Below, piece by piece: positions 37,223-47,202 of a stretch of DNA of 64,000 nucleotides. Positions within the stretch are counted from its first letter, which is position 1. Each line of letters starts with the position of its first letter. The stretch spans positions 1-64,000 of the forward strand of contig NZ_CP017113.1 of NCBI RefSeq assembly GCF_001720465.1. The letters run 5' to 3'. Below the pieces are notes generated by a model. It was not told the origin of the DNA. It worked only from the letters and a program-made list of their open reading frames with translations, and ran no database searches. The position numbers and the translations under genes were made by a program. This DNA is from Porphyrobacter sp. LM 6. Lineage in GTDB: Bacteria > Pseudomonadota > Alphaproteobacteria > Sphingomonadales > Sphingomonadaceae.

Positions 37223-37258
37223 AGTGAACGGCTCCGTTCAGTTAAACGCGACCGTTCA
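37216..37258. promoter_or_regulatory. TetR operators and promoter of the export operon
   Basis: A perfect palindrome TGAACGG-CT-CCGTTCA stands at 37225-37240. A second, imperfect copy (TTAAACG-CGA-CCGTTCAA) covers about 37242-37259. TTGACA at 37216-37221 is a -35 for the plus strand, and the palindrome fills the spacer towards a weak -10. Such overlap would block RNA polymerase when the repressor is bound. Confidence 0.75.
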
Positions 37259-37316
37259 ATAATGGTTCGATTCGGCTGTCGTTGCAACCCTCCCTGCACA
37301 CAAAGGTTCCTCTCCT

Positions 37317-38453
37317 GTGCTTTGGATCGCGATCAGGATGCTCACCGGTGATGCCCAGAAGTTCTACGGGCTTCTGTTCGGCATCGGGTTTTCCACCCTC
37401 CTCATCACCCAGCAGATGACGATCTTCGTCAACCTCGTCGAACGCGGGGCAAGCGGCGTCTATAATGCGCCAGAAGCTGAAGTGTGGGTGATGGATCCGG
37501 TCAGCCGCACCACCGATGTGAGCTATTCCATGCCCTCGACCGCGCTCGACAAGGTGCGATCGGTCGAAGGGGTTGAATGGGCCGTGCCGCATCTGCGCGC
37601 GCAGGCCAATGTCCGCACCAAGGATGGCGATTTGGAAGGCGTGGGCGTGATCGGGGTCGATGACGCGACGCTGATCGGCCTGCCCGAACGCATGGCCGTG
37701 GGCGACAAGTCGGTGCTGTTCGCACCCGATACCGTGGTGATCGACGATGTCGGCGTCACCCGCCTGTTCTCGAACGGCGCCAGCCCGCTCGGCGAGCGGC
37801 TCGAACTGAACGACCAGCGCGCAGTGATCCGCGGCGTCGCGGATGCCATCCCAAGCTTCACCAGCACCGTTGTGCTCTACACCCGCTATTCGAGCGCGCT
37901 CAATTTCGTGCCTGGCACCCGCAATCGCCTGTCCTTCGTGCTGGTCGGCGTGAGCGAGGGCCAGACACCGGCCGACGTCGCGGCGCGGATCGAGCGCGAG
38001 ACCGGGCTCAAGGCCGAGACCCGTGACGAATTCGCTGGAGCAGGGGTCGATTTCATTATCGAGAACACCGGCATCCCGACCAATTTCGGCATCACGGTGT
38101 TCCTCGGCTTCGTGGTCGGTGTGGCGATCGTCGGACTCACCTTCAGCCTGTTCCTGCGCGATAACATCAAGCAGTTCGGTGCGTTGAAGGCGATCGGCGT
38201 GACCAATAGCAAGATCGTCCAGATGGTCGCCACGCAGGCCGGTCTTGTCGGCATGATCGGCTATGCGCTGGGCGTGATCGGGACGGTCGCCTTCATCAAG
38301 GGCTTCGGCTCGAACCCCTTCTTCAAGGGCTTCTACATCCCCTGGCAGATCCCGTTGATCAGCCTTGTTGCGGTGGTCGTGATCCTTGCGATCACCGGCT
38401 TCATCGCGATCCGCTCCGTGCTCAAGACCGAACCGGCGGCGGTGTTCCGGTGA
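37317..38453 (+). CDS. ABC exporter permease, DevC/MacB-like (FtsX fold)
   Basis: A 378-residue permease with one transmembrane helix at residues 22-43, a large periplasmic domain (residues 45-255), and three more helices at about 260-282, 305-330 and 345-370. The FtsX signature block FGALKAIGVTNSKIVQMV is present. This DevC-type layout, one helix before and three after the extracytoplasmic domain, is usual for exporters working with a HlyD-type protein. Start GTG 37317; an in-frame ATG lies 21 nt later. It overlaps or nearly touches the ATPase gene. Confidence 0.88.
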   Translation: MLWIAIRMLTGDAQKFYGLLFGIGFSTLLITQQMTIFVNLVERGASGVYNAPEAEVWVMDPVSRTTDVSYSMPSTALDKVRSVEGVEWAVPHLRAQANVRTKDGDLEGVGVIGVDDATLIGLPERMAVGDKSVLFAPDTVVIDDVGVTRLFSNGASPLGERLELNDQRAVIRGVADAIPSFTSTVVLYTRYSSALNFVPGTRNRLSFVLVGVSEGQTPADVAARIERETGLKAETRDEFAGAGVDFIIENTGIPTNFGITVFLGFVVGVAIVGLTFSLFLRDNIKQFGALKAIGVTNSKIVQMVATQAGLVGMIGYALGVIGTVAFIKGFGSNPFFKGFYIPWQIPLISLVAVVVILAITGFIAIRSVLKTEPAAVFR

Positions 38454-38467
38454 GCGAGGGGCCACGC

Positions 38468-39199
<732 letters not shown>

Positions 39200-39232
39200 T
39201 TCCCTCTCCACTCCGATTTCACCGAGGACGCC

Positions 39233-40213
39233 ATGTTCCGCAATGTGAGCTTTGCCCGCCAGATCCTCCCCGTTGCCGCGCTGATCGGCGTGGTGATCGC
39301 TGCCTGGTTGATCTTTGTCGGCCTGCCCGACCGCTCGACCACCGCGCCCGGCGAACAGCCGCCCAAGGCCACCGGCCAGCTGGCCAATGCGCCGCGCGTG
39401 GCCGGCGCGGGCGTGGTCGAGCCGGCGAGCGAGGTGATCGATATCGGCGCGGCGCTTTCGGGCCTTGTCACCGAGGTGCGGGTGCGCCCCGGTGACCGCG
39501 TAGCCAAGGGCGACGTGCTGTTCCTCGTCGATGCCCGCGCCGCTCGCGCGCAGCTCGATCAGGCGACTGCCGCCATCGGCGAAGCACGCGCTGCCATCGC
39601 CGAAGCCAGCGCGGCGCAATCGACCGCGCGCCAGCAGCTCGCGCTCTACCGCAGCCTCTCCGATCCCGCCGCCGTGAGCCGCGCCGAAGTGATCCGTGCC
39701 GAAGGCGAGGATGCCGCCGCGACCAGCCGCCTCGGCCTTGCCCGTGCGCGCCTTGCCGCTGCACAGGCGGCAGCCGGGGCTGCCCGCACCGAGATCGAAA
39801 GGCTGGTGGTCCACGCGCCGATTGCCGGTGAAATCCTTGCCGTGAATGTCCGCCCCGGCGAATTCGTCGCCACGCAGGGCGGCGGCAACAGCCAGCCCTT
39901 CATCCAGATGGGCGAAACCAACCCGCTCCACGTCCGCATCGATATCGACGAGAACGAAATCCCGCGGGTCAAGCTGGGCGCCGAGGCAATCGTATCCCCG
40001 CGCGGCGAGGCCGAGCGGCAGGTCAAGGCCACCTTCGTGCGCGCCGAACCGCTGGTCGTGCCCAAGCGCTCGCTCACCAATTCCGCGGCAGAACGCGTCG
40101 ATGTGCGGGTGCTTCAGCTGATCTATGCCCTGCCCAAGAGCGATGCCTTCCGCGTGGGCCAGCAGGTCGACGCCTTCATCCCCGCCAACGGCAAGCCGGA
40201 CGGGGAGGGCTGA
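39233..40213 (+). CDS. HlyD-type periplasmic adaptor of the exporter
   Basis: A 326-residue membrane-fusion protein. One N-terminal transmembrane helix (residues 12-31), a first lipoyl half (GLVTEVRVRPGDRVAKGDVL), a long Ala-rich helical hairpin with SAAQSTARQQLALYRSL and ARARLAAAQAAAGAARTE, the second lipoyl half (IAGEILAVNVRPGEFV), and a beta-barrel domain. It joins the permease complex to the outer-membrane channel. It lies 33 nt after the ATPase gene and 4 nt before the channel gene. Confidence 0.92.
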   Translation: MFRNVSFARQILPVAALIGVVIAAWLIFVGLPDRSTTAPGEQPPKATGQLANAPRVAGAGVVEPASEVIDIGAALSGLVTEVRVRPGDRVAKGDVLFLVDARAARAQLDQATAAIGEARAAIAEASAAQSTARQQLALYRSLSDPAAVSRAEVIRAEGEDAAATSRLGLARARLAAAQAAAGAARTEIERLVVHAPIAGEILAVNVRPGEFVATQGGGNSQPFIQMGETNPLHVRIDIDENEIPRVKLGAEAIVSPRGEAERQVKATFVRAEPLVVPKRSLTNSAAERVDVRVLQLIYALPKSDAFRVGQQVDAFIPANGKPDGEG

Positions 40214-40217
40214 ACCG

Positions 40218-41630
40218 ATGCGCCCGCCCATAGTCATTGCGGCCGCGTTGCTCCCGCTCGCATTGGCCGGATGCGTGATGCATCCCGCCCCGGAGATCGC
40301 GACCCCGACCCCTGATCTGCCCGAGGCGTTCTTCTACACCCCCGATGCGCGCACGGGGAACGGGTTGGCGGCGCTGATGCCAGCCGATGATCCGGCCTAT
40401 CGCACGCTGTCAGACGCCGCGATTGCCGGCGCACCCAACCTTGCCGAAGCGCTCGCGCGGATCGAAAGTGCGCGCGCCGGGGCACGCCGCGCAGGGGCAG
40501 AGCGCCTGCCCAATATCACCGCTGACGGCAGCGTCAGGCGCAACCGCATCAACACCGCCCAGTTCGGGCAAGCCGGCCAGCAGGGCTTCATTCCCGAAGA
40601 GCAGACCTCCTATGGCGCGAACATCACGGCCAGCTGGGATCCGGATATCTTCGGTCGGCTGAAGGCGCAGGAACGCGCCGCGCTTGCCCGGATCGATGCC
40701 GCCAACGCGCAGGCGCAGGCCGTGCGGCTGGCGCTGCTGGCCGAGATCGCCGGCAGCGTGACCGACTGGCGGGTGCTCGAAGCCCGCGCCGCCGCGATTT
40801 CTGCCGATGTTGCCGCCGCCGAGCGCCTTGCCGGTCTAGCCAAGGCGCGCGAGGAGGCGGGGATCGCGCCGGGCCTCGACCGCATCCGCGCCGAAGCCAC
40901 AGCGAAATCCTCGCAAAGCCGGCTCGCTGCGCTCGAAAGCGAGCGGGTGCGGCTGATCGGGCGGCTGGTGACGCTGACCGGACAGGATGCCGCGAGCGTT
41001 CGTGCCGCGCTGGCAAGCGCAGCGCCGCAAAAGGCTGTGGCTGCTGTACCCGCCGCACTGCCGTCCGAACTGCTGGCCAACCGGCCCGATGTCGCCGCGG
41101 CAGCCGCCAACCTTGCCGCAAGCGATGCCGATCTTGCCGCTGCCGCCCGCGCACGCTTCCCGCGCATCACCCTGTCGGGCGTAATCGGGCTGCTCGCCTT
41201 CGATCCGGAGGACTTCTTCGACGAGGATTCGCTGGTCGGCACGCTGACCGGTGCGATTGCGGGACCGCTGCTCGATTTCGGGCGGGTCGGCGCGCAGATC
41301 GACGCTGCTGCGGCGGACAAGCGCGCCGCCTTTGCCGCCTATCGCGGCGCGGTATTCCAGGCGCTGGGCGATGCCGAGGCGGGTTATGGCCTCGTGGCCG
41401 CCGCCGATGCCGAGGCAGCGCTGGCGGTGGACGAACGCGACCAGCTCGAACGCGCCGCCTCGCTCGCCGACACACGGTATCGCGCGGGGCTGGCGAGCTT
41501 CCTCGAAGTGCTCGAAGCTCGCCGCGCTGCCGATGCCAGCGGGGAACGCGCTGCCGCCGCACAGGGCCGCGCCGCGCGCGCGCGCATCCTGCTATGGCAG
41601 GCGCTCGGCGGCGAAGTCGAGGCTGACTAG
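40218..41630 (+). CDS. TolC/NodT-family outer-membrane efflux lipoprotein
   Basis: A 470-residue outer-membrane channel protein with lipobox LAGC (residues 15-18). Two tandem OEP domains are seen: one from DAAIAGAPNLAEALARIESA and the other from LPSELLANRPDVAAAAANLA. The RR-NodT-type signatures include ITASWDPDIFGRLKAQERAA. It completes a four-part (permease, ATPase, adaptor, channel) exporter, regulated by the TetR gene. Substrate unknown. Confidence 0.92.
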   Translation: MRPPIVIAAALLPLALAGCVMHPAPEIATPTPDLPEAFFYTPDARTGNGLAALMPADDPAYRTLSDAAIAGAPNLAEALARIESARAGARRAGAERLPNITADGSVRRNRINTAQFGQAGQQGFIPEEQTSYGANITASWDPDIFGRLKAQERAALARIDAANAQAQAVRLALLAEIAGSVTDWRVLEARAAAISADVAAAERLAGLAKAREEAGIAPGLDRIRAEATAKSSQSRLAALESERVRLIGRLVTLTGQDAASVRAALASAAPQKAVAAVPAALPSELLANRPDVAAAAANLAASDADLAAAARARFPRITLSGVIGLLAFDPEDFFDEDSLVGTLTGAIAGPLLDFGRVGAQIDAAAADKRAAFAAYRGAVFQALGDAEAGYGLVAAADAEAALAVDERDQLERAASLADTRYRAGLASFLEVLEARRAADASGERAAAAQGRAARARILLWQALGGEVEAD

Positions 41631-41667
41631 AGTATCGGGGGTGATTTATGAATCACCCCCGATACTC
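41630..41667. repeat. Long perfect hairpin at the end of the export operon
   Basis: A 17-bp perfect stem, GAGTATCGGGGGTGATT at 41630-41646 and its complement at 41651-41667, with a 4-nt loop TATG. It begins in the last base of the channel gene's stop codon and stands beside the next repeat. There is no T-tract. It can serve as an RNA 3'-end stabiliser or bidirectional stop. Confidence 0.8.
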
Positions 41668-41680
41668 CAAATTCTTGTTG

Positions 41681-41730
41681 TCGCATCGCTTTTGCGGAAA
41701 ACCGGTGCCCACTTTTCCGCGCGATGCTCT
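41681..41730. repeat. Interspersed alphaproteobacterial palindromic repeat
   Basis: GCATCGCTTTTGCGGAAAA then CCGGTGCCCAC then TTTTCCGCGCGATGC: arms GCGGAAAA (41694-41701)/TTTTCCGC (41713-41720) and GCATCGC (41683-41689)/GCGATGC (41721-41727). From memory this matches a short intergenic repeat found in many copies in Rhizobiales and relatives. It ends at the HupE stop, between convergent genes. Confidence 0.7.
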
Positions 41731-42721
41731 AACCGATCACGCGCTCGATCAGCCAGAAGCTGCCGATCGCGCCGATGGCGTAAGTCGACACGCGCAGCAC
41801 CGGCACTTCGGCCTTGGGCAGCGCCCGAGTCAGCCCCGCCAAAAGCGCCAGCACAGCGCCGACGATGAGCAGTTGGCCTGCCTCGACCCCGAGGTTGAAG
41901 GCGAGCAGCGCGGTAACGACCTCGCCCTGTGGCATGCCGACATCGGCGAGCGCGCCGGCAAAGCCGAAGCCGTGCACCAGCCCGAAGGCGAAGGCGACCG
42001 CCCAGGGCAAGCGCCTAGTGAAGGTGCGCCGCTCGGGCGAACGCAGCACCACCGCCACTTCGACCGCAAGGAACACGATCGAGAGCGCAATCAGCGCCTC
42101 GACCGGGCGCGAGGGCAGGCCCGCATATCCGAGGCTCGTCGCCACCAGCGTGATCGAATGGGCAAGCGTGAAAGCGGTCGCGGCCTTCACCACCGCCCAG
42201 CCCCGTCGCACCAGCAGCACCAGCGCGATCACGAACAGCAGGTGATCCCAGCCGAACAGAATGTGCTCTGCGCCAATCACAAGATAGTCACGCACGACCT
42301 GCCACCGGCCGGGTTCGGCGGCGATCATCGCGGCGGGCGCGTCTGCCGTCAGGCGGAAGGTCTGGGCTGGTCGGCTACGCGGGATCATCCGGGCGATGGC
42401 ATCGCTGCCGCCCACCAGCTCACTCAGCCCGAAGCGCTGGCCCGCCAGATCACCCTTGCAGCGCAATTCCTGCCGCCCGAGCAATGCCAGCGCCGCCGCG
42501 CGCTGCACGGGCGCTCCGGTCGCGGTGCAGGCTTCGGGGAACACCGGACGGGCGAGCGGCGCTGCATTTGCCCCGCGCGAAGCAGCGACGGGCAGTTTCC
42601 ATTCGATCACCCACACGCCGCCGTCGCGCTCGGTCAGCTCGATCACAGCCGGGCGCAATTCGTCCGCCGCCGCAGGGGCCGCGAGGAGCGCGAGCATGAC
42701 GGCCAGAAGCCAGCGGATCAC
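41729..42721 (-). CDS. HupE/UreJ-type membrane protein
   Basis: A 330-residue protein. The signal peptide (residues 1-19, ending AAAD) is followed by a periplasmic domain of about 120 residues with two cysteines and a C-terminal membrane domain with six or seven helices. The block VIGAEHILFGWDHLLFVIAL near residues 148-167, AFTLAHSITLV and GLVHGFGFA carry the conserved histidines of the HupE/UreJ_2 family. HupE relatives take up nickel or cobalt, but the substrate here is unknown. GTG start overlapping the PPIase stop by 4 nt. Confidence 0.85.
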   Translation of the reverse strand: MIRWLLAVMLALLAAPAAADELRPAVIELTERDGGVWVIEWKLPVAASRGANAAPLARPVFPEACTATGAPVQRAAALALLGRQELRCKGDLAGQRFGLSELVGGSDAIARMIPRSRPAQTFRLTADAPAAMIAAEPGRWQVVRDYLVIGAEHILFGWDHLLFVIALVLLVRRGWAVVKAATAFTLAHSITLVATSLGYAGLPSRPVEALIALSIVFLAVEVAVVLRSPERRTFTRRLPWAVAFAFGLVHGFGFAGALADVGMPQGEVVTALLAFNLGVEAGQLLIVGAVLALLAGLTRALPKAEVPVLRVSTYAIGAIGSFWLIERVIG

Positions 42722-43530
42722 TTGTCGATCTCGACCCGGTAGGCGCTGCGCAGAATGTCGTAGGCGCGCTGCTTGCGGGCCGCGATCTGCTGCGCGCGCC
42801 AGTCGTTCAGCACCTGCGCGCGGATCTGGTCGAGCGGCGGTACATCGGATTGCTCGTATTCCCTGATGCGGACGACGTGCCAGCCGAAGCCCGACGGGAT
42901 CGGACCGGCCCAGCTATCCGAATGGTCGATCACCGCAATGCCATCGAGAAATTGTTGACCGAAACGGGCCGCGATTTCGTTCGCTGGCATCCTTGCGACG
43001 GATGCGGGAAGCGAGATCGGATCGCCGCGCCCGCGCCAGTCCGCACCCGGCCAGGCCTTATCCGAAATCGCCGCCAAGGCCGCTGCCTCGCTGGCGAAAT
43101 AGACCTGGTCAAAGGTGAAGCGCGCCTTGGCGGCAAAGCGTTCGGGGTGATCGGCGCGCCATGCCTCCAACTCGGCCTCGCTGGGCTCGGCTGCATCGGC
43201 CGCACCGCCGGCGGTCATGTCCATCTTGGCGACCATGCGCTGGCGCACCACCGCGTCATCGGCATCAAGCCCCAGCCGCAGCGCCTCGCGGTAGAGCACT
43301 TCCTCGCGCACGAACCGCGCAATCCGCTCGTCCAGCTCGGCATCGGTGGGCGCGCGGCCCATCACCCGTTCGAAAGCGAGCGCGAGCTGGGCCTGCTGCG
43401 CCTTGTCGACATTGATCACCCGCGAGGCCGGATCGGGCGGGCTGCCGCCCCATGTCATCGCAACATAGAGTAACGCACCCAGCGCGAGGAAATGGACCAG
43501 CGGCTCGCGGGTCCAGGCAGGAAGCGTCAC
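42718..43530 (-). CDS. Membrane-anchored peptidyl-prolyl cis-trans isomerase (SurA/PpiD-like)
   Basis: A 270-residue protein with an N-terminal membrane anchor (residues 10-27) and a periplasmic part. SurA-N-like helices (DAELDERIARFVREEVLYREA) precede a parvulin-like domain with VYFASEAAALAAI, QQFLDGIAVIDHSDSWAGPI and SGFGWHVVRIREYEQ. The parvulin core is short and divergent. GTG start with AAGGGGA upstream; it overlaps both neighbours by 4 nt. It probably folds a partner in the same operon. Confidence 0.85.
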   Translation of the reverse strand: MTLPAWTREPLVHFLALGALLYVAMTWGGSPPDPASRVINVDKAQQAQLALAFERVMGRAPTDAELDERIARFVREEVLYREALRLGLDADDAVVRQRMVAKMDMTAGGAADAAEPSEAELEAWRADHPERFAAKARFTFDQVYFASEAAALAAISDKAWPGADWRGRGDPISLPASVARMPANEIAARFGQQFLDGIAVIDHSDSWAGPIPSGFGWHVVRIREYEQSDVPPLDQIRAQVLNDWRAQQIAARKQRAYDILRSAYRVEIDK

Positions 43531-45461
43531 GTCGTCCCCTTGGCGCCCTGCGGCTTGAGCCAGATCGGCGAGGTATAGGCACGTTCCTGCGCGACCGCAT
43601 CCTCGAGCGCCTCACCCTTGAGTTCGAAGCCGAAGCGCACCGCATCAAACAGCGTCCAGCGCGGGGTCGGGATTTCGAGCACGCGCACATAGTAGAACGC
43701 GCGCTGGCCCTTGGCGTAATCGGGATCGGTCCAGGTGGTCCGCAGTTCGGGCGCGCCGATGGAATTGGTGTAGGTCGCCTTCTTGCGGTCGACCGTATCG
43801 CCCACCGGGGTCAGGCCTTTGGCGGTGCCTGGCCGCTTGGCCATGTCGCTCCAGACCACGTCATAGACGCGTTCCTGCATCGCGCCGCTGGCATCGATCC
43901 AGCCCTTGACCACCTGCACCCGGTCAAGATTGGCGCCGTCGGGGTCTTTGAGTGCGCTGATGAGGAAGGTCGGCGCGCTGCCCTTGTCGGTCAATTCGCC
44001 GCCCATCGGCACGCCGCGGGTATAGCCTGCGCGCACCCAGTCACCCGCCCAGTCGGCAGCGCTGAAATCGTGCCCGCCGAAGATCCGCACGGTCATGCGC
44101 GGGCCGGTGGTGGCGTAGACCTCGCGCCGCCGGAAGGCATCGAAGATTTCCGCACGGGTGTTCCCCCGCGCCCAGGCCGCAGCATAGCCGCCCGCGAGAT
44201 AGTGCCAGCCGAACCGCCCCTGCCGCGTGCCGAGGTTCTGCGGCACCAGCGCGCGGTTCTTGTAGGCGGGTTCGGTGCCGGTGTGCTTGCCGAAGAAATT
44301 GTCCTCATCTCCCGTGGCAAGGCCAGTGTGGCTATCGGTCGATCCGATCAGGCCAAAGGCATAAGGATTGACCCCCAGCTGCGCCTCGAGCGAAAGCCCG
44401 CGCAGCAGGGCAGACCGCACATAGCTGCCCGCATACATATCCGGTGTGCTTGCGGCGGTGAGCGGCAGATTGCCCAGTTCCCAGCCCTTAACCCCGAAGC
44501 CGGCCATTTCGTCATTGGGCGAGAGGAACGGGTGGGTTTCGCTGTCACCCTTGATCTGGGTCGCCTCGACCACCGGTTCAGCCGCTGCGCGCCGCTTGGC
44601 ATAGGCGGCGGTCATCGGCGAACCATCGGCCATGGTCATTTCGAACATCAGCCCGTTCGAGAGGTTCGAATTGTGCGGGATCGCCAGCACCTTCCCGCCG
44701 ATGTTCTTCTCGTAGGCCTCCATGTAGTCCCACAGCTGCTCGACCTTGGTATCGATCCCGCCGAGCGGCAGGGTCTTGCGGGTCTTGTCGCTGCCGTCGC
44801 GGAACATCACCACGCGGTGGAGATTGTTGCCATCGGGCATCAGCGTCCATTCGAAGCCGGCAAAGGCCGTGAAGACGCCGGGCTCGTTATAGCGATCGAG
44901 CAAGCCGAGCTGGGTGTTCCAGAGGTCTTCCGTGCCCTCGCGTGCGCGCTCGGGATCGCTGAGCGCTTCGGGCAGCGTGCCATTGGCTGCGGCCGTGATC
45001 AGTTCCGCCATCGCCCGCTGCGAGCCTTCCGGGCTTTCGTGCATCAGGTCATACCAGCGCAGCACGGTATCGTCGCGCATCACCCACTTCACATACCAGC
45101 GCGGGGCATCGAAGAGCCGCTTGGTCGCGCCCATGCCGTCCGAGTGATCCGCAATAACGAGGAAATCGAGCGGTCGATCGAGCTGCGCCTTGCCGCCGGT
45201 GGTCGCCGTCACCGCCTCGCCGCGAGCAAAGCGCAGCGCGTCTTCCGGCCCCAGCCGGACACCGAAGCCGAAGGCATCGACCGAATTGTCGGTATGCAGG
45301 TGCGTATCGCCCCAATAGGGCCGATCGGGAAACTCGGCGAGCTTGACCGTGTTCTCGCCATTGCCGGTTTGCGCCGGATCGAGCGATGCCTCACCGCTGC
45401 AGCCCGCCACCGCAATCGTCATCAGGCTTGCCGCAGCGAACCCGGTCCATGTCTTGCGCAT
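43527..45461 (-). CDS. DUF3604 protein, PHP-like exported metallo-hydrolase
   Basis: A 644-residue secreted lipoprotein-type protein (signal with VAGC at residues 17-20). It belongs to the DUF3604 family. The sequence has the metal-ligand pattern of PHP phosphoesterases: YWGDTHLHTDNSVDAFGFG near residues 49-67, LVIADHSD near 102-109, AIPHNSN and GLIGSTDSHTGLA. These suggest a two- or three-metal site. Substrate unknown. It leads the DUF3604-PPIase-HupE operon; GGGAGG is 8-10 nt before the ATG. Confidence 0.85.
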   Translation of the reverse strand: MRKTWTGFAAASLMTIAVAGCSGEASLDPAQTGNGENTVKLAEFPDRPYWGDTHLHTDNSVDAFGFGVRLGPEDALRFARGEAVTATTGGKAQLDRPLDFLVIADHSDGMGATKRLFDAPRWYVKWVMRDDTVLRWYDLMHESPEGSQRAMAELITAAANGTLPEALSDPERAREGTEDLWNTQLGLLDRYNEPGVFTAFAGFEWTLMPDGNNLHRVVMFRDGSDKTRKTLPLGGIDTKVEQLWDYMEAYEKNIGGKVLAIPHNSNLSNGLMFEMTMADGSPMTAAYAKRRAAAEPVVEATQIKGDSETHPFLSPNDEMAGFGVKGWELGNLPLTAASTPDMYAGSYVRSALLRGLSLEAQLGVNPYAFGLIGSTDSHTGLATGDEDNFFGKHTGTEPAYKNRALVPQNLGTRQGRFGWHYLAGGYAAAWARGNTRAEIFDAFRRREVYATTGPRMTVRIFGGHDFSAADWAGDWVRAGYTRGVPMGGELTDKGSAPTFLISALKDPDGANLDRVQVVKGWIDASGAMQERVYDVVWSDMAKRPGTAKGLTPVGDTVDRKKATYTNSIGAPELRTTWTDPDYAKGQRAFYYVRVLEIPTPRWTLFDAVRFGFELKGEALEDAVAQERAYTSPIWLKPQGAKGTT

Positions 45462-45518
45462 GGATATCCCTCCCCTGTCTCTCTCACCCCCGACATTGCG
45501 CGGGCAGGCGTATGCTCG

Positions 45519-45974
45519 TCAAGCAGCCGGTTTGCGCCGGAGCAGGGCCGAACGCTCGCAGCGGCACACCACTTCGCCGCGCTGGTTGGTCAGTTCGTGG
45601 ATGAAGGTGACGATCCCGGCATCGGGCCGCGACTTGCTGGCGCGCAGGTCCTTGACTTCGCTTGCCGCGCGCAGGGTATCGCCGATGAACACCGGGTTGG
45701 GGGTCACCACCTTGTCGAAGCCGAGGTTGGCGACCAGCGTTCCCAAGGTCGTATCGCCCACCGACAGCCCGACCAGCAGGCTGAAGGTGAAGGTCGAATT
45801 GACGAGGATCTGCCCGAACCCGCTCGCCTTGGCCGCCTCGACATCGATGTGCAGCGGCTGCGGATTGTGGGTCATGACCGAGAACAGCAGATTGTCGGTC
45901 TCGGTCACAGTGCGCCGGATCTCGTGTTCGATCCGGTCGCCCACGATCCATTCGTCGAAGAACTTGCCTGCCAT
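45519..45974 (-). CDS. MaoC-family (R)-enoyl-CoA hydratase-like protein
   Basis: A 151-residue hot-dog-fold protein. The MaoC signature is [28 protein letters not shown] near residues 27-54, with the catalytic Asp/His pair. [21 protein letters not shown] and [18 protein letters not shown] follow. It is related to mesaconyl-CoA hydratase or Nod-like dehydratases. It starts 1 nt inside the CoA-transferase stop (TAATG), so they act together, possibly on a branched or unusual acyl-CoA. Confidence 0.88.
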   Translation of the reverse strand: MAGKFFDEWIVGDRIEHEIRRTVTETDNLLFSVMTHNPQPLHIDVEAAKASGFGQILVNSTFTFSLLVGLSVGDTTLGTLVANLGFDKVVTPNPVFIGDTLRAASEVKDLRASKSRPDAGIVTFIHELTNQRGEVVCRCERSALLRRKPAA

Positions 45975-47056
45975 TACGAGGCTGCCTGCCAGCGGGCCAC
46001 CACCTCGGCGCCGTCATCGACGCTCGAACGGATCGCACCCGGCGTCCGGCTGAAGCGCGGCGCGGGGGCGGTGTGCCACATCCCCTCGTGCTCCACATAG
46101 GCCCCGCGCGCCTTCATGTGCGGATGCTCGCGCGCCTCGTCGATCCCCAGCACCGGGGCAAAGCAGGCGTCGGTCCCTTCGAGCAGTTCGCACCATTCGG
46201 CTTGCGTCTTGGTGAGGAACAGCGCGGCGAGTTTGGCTGCGTATTCGTCCCAATTGGCAGGGTTCATCTGGCCCTGCGCCAGTTCCGCCGGAGCGCCGCT
46301 GCGCTGGAGCATCTCGGAGTAGAACTGCGGCTCGATCGATCCCAAGGAGATTTCCTTGCCGTCGGCGCAGGTGAAGCAGCGGTAGAAATGCGCCGCCCCG
46401 CCGAGCATCCCCTTGCCCCGCGCGGTCGACAGATGCGGCAGGTGGCGCACGCCGAAGAAGAAGCTCATCAGGCTGGTCGCCCCGTCAACGATCGCGGCGT
46501 CGACCACCTGCCCCTTGCCCGAACGTTCGCGTTCATAGAGCGCGGCGAGGATCCCGAAGGCGCAATACATCGACCCGCCGCCGAAATCGCCGACAAGGTT
46601 CTGCGGCGGCGTGGCGGTCTCGCCCGCCTTGCCGACCGCCGAAAGCGCGCCGGTAATGGCGATGTAGTTGATGTCATGCCCTGCGGCATGGGCGAGCGGG
46701 CCGTCCTGCCCCCAGCCGGTCATGCGGGCGTAGACGAGGCCGGGATTGGCCGCGAGCAGCGCGTCCGGCCCCAGCCCCAGCCGCTCCATCACGCCGGGGC
46801 GGAAGCCTTCGATCAGCACGTCGGCCTTGGCCGCAGCGGCGAGCACCTGGGCCTTGCCCTCCTCGCTCTTGAGATCGAGCGCCAGCCGGTGACGCGCGCG
46901 TTCGACCACCGGATTGCTGACCCCGGCGCCCGGCCGGTCGATCCGCACCACCTCAGCGCCCAAATCGGCGAGCAGCATCGCGACGTGCGGCCCCGGCCCG
47001 ATGCCGCTGAATTCGATGACCTTGAGGCCGGCAAGCGGCCCTGCAACCTGATTCAT
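45974..47056 (-). CDS. CaiB/BaiF CoA-transferase family protein
   Basis: A 360-residue class III CoA-transferase or racemase. Start [20 protein letters not shown]. The conserved domain includes [84 protein letters not shown] and the conserved aspartate in GDFGGGSMY. It resembles alpha-methylacyl-CoA racemase. Located next to a MaoC dehydratase in one transcription unit. Confidence 0.9.
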   Translation of the reverse strand: MNQVAGPLAGLKVIEFSGIGPGPHVAMLLADLGAEVVRIDRPGAGVSNPVVERARHRLALDLKSEEGKAQVLAAAAKADVLIEGFRPGVMERLGLGPDALLAANPGLVYARMTGWGQDGPLAHAAGHDINYIAITGALSAVGKAGETATPPQNLVGDFGGGSMYCAFGILAALYERERSGKGQVVDAAIVDGATSLMSFFFGVRHLPHLSTARGKGMLGGAAHFYRCFTCADGKEISLGSIEPQFYSEMLQRSGAPAELAQGQMNPANWDEYAAKLAALFLTKTQAEWCELLEGTDACFAPVLGIDEAREHPHMKARGAYVEHEGMWHTAPAPRFSRTPGAIRSSVDDGAEVVARWQAAS

Positions 47057-47202
47057 GACAATCTCCCTCTCCCCGGTCTGTGGCGCGCACCGCGCAGGAG
47101 AGCAAGCCTGCGATTTTTGCCGAGGCAAACCGCCCGCGGTTGACAGGTCTGGCGGCGCACTGTTCAAGCGATTGCGCATCGCAGCAATTTGGAAGTCGGT
47201 TG

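Noticed and set aside
43452..46100. 882-codon plus-strand frame antisense to DUF3604 and MaoC genes
   Set aside because: It is the longest frame in the window but spans two well-supported minus-strand genes and their spacer, and has no domain.
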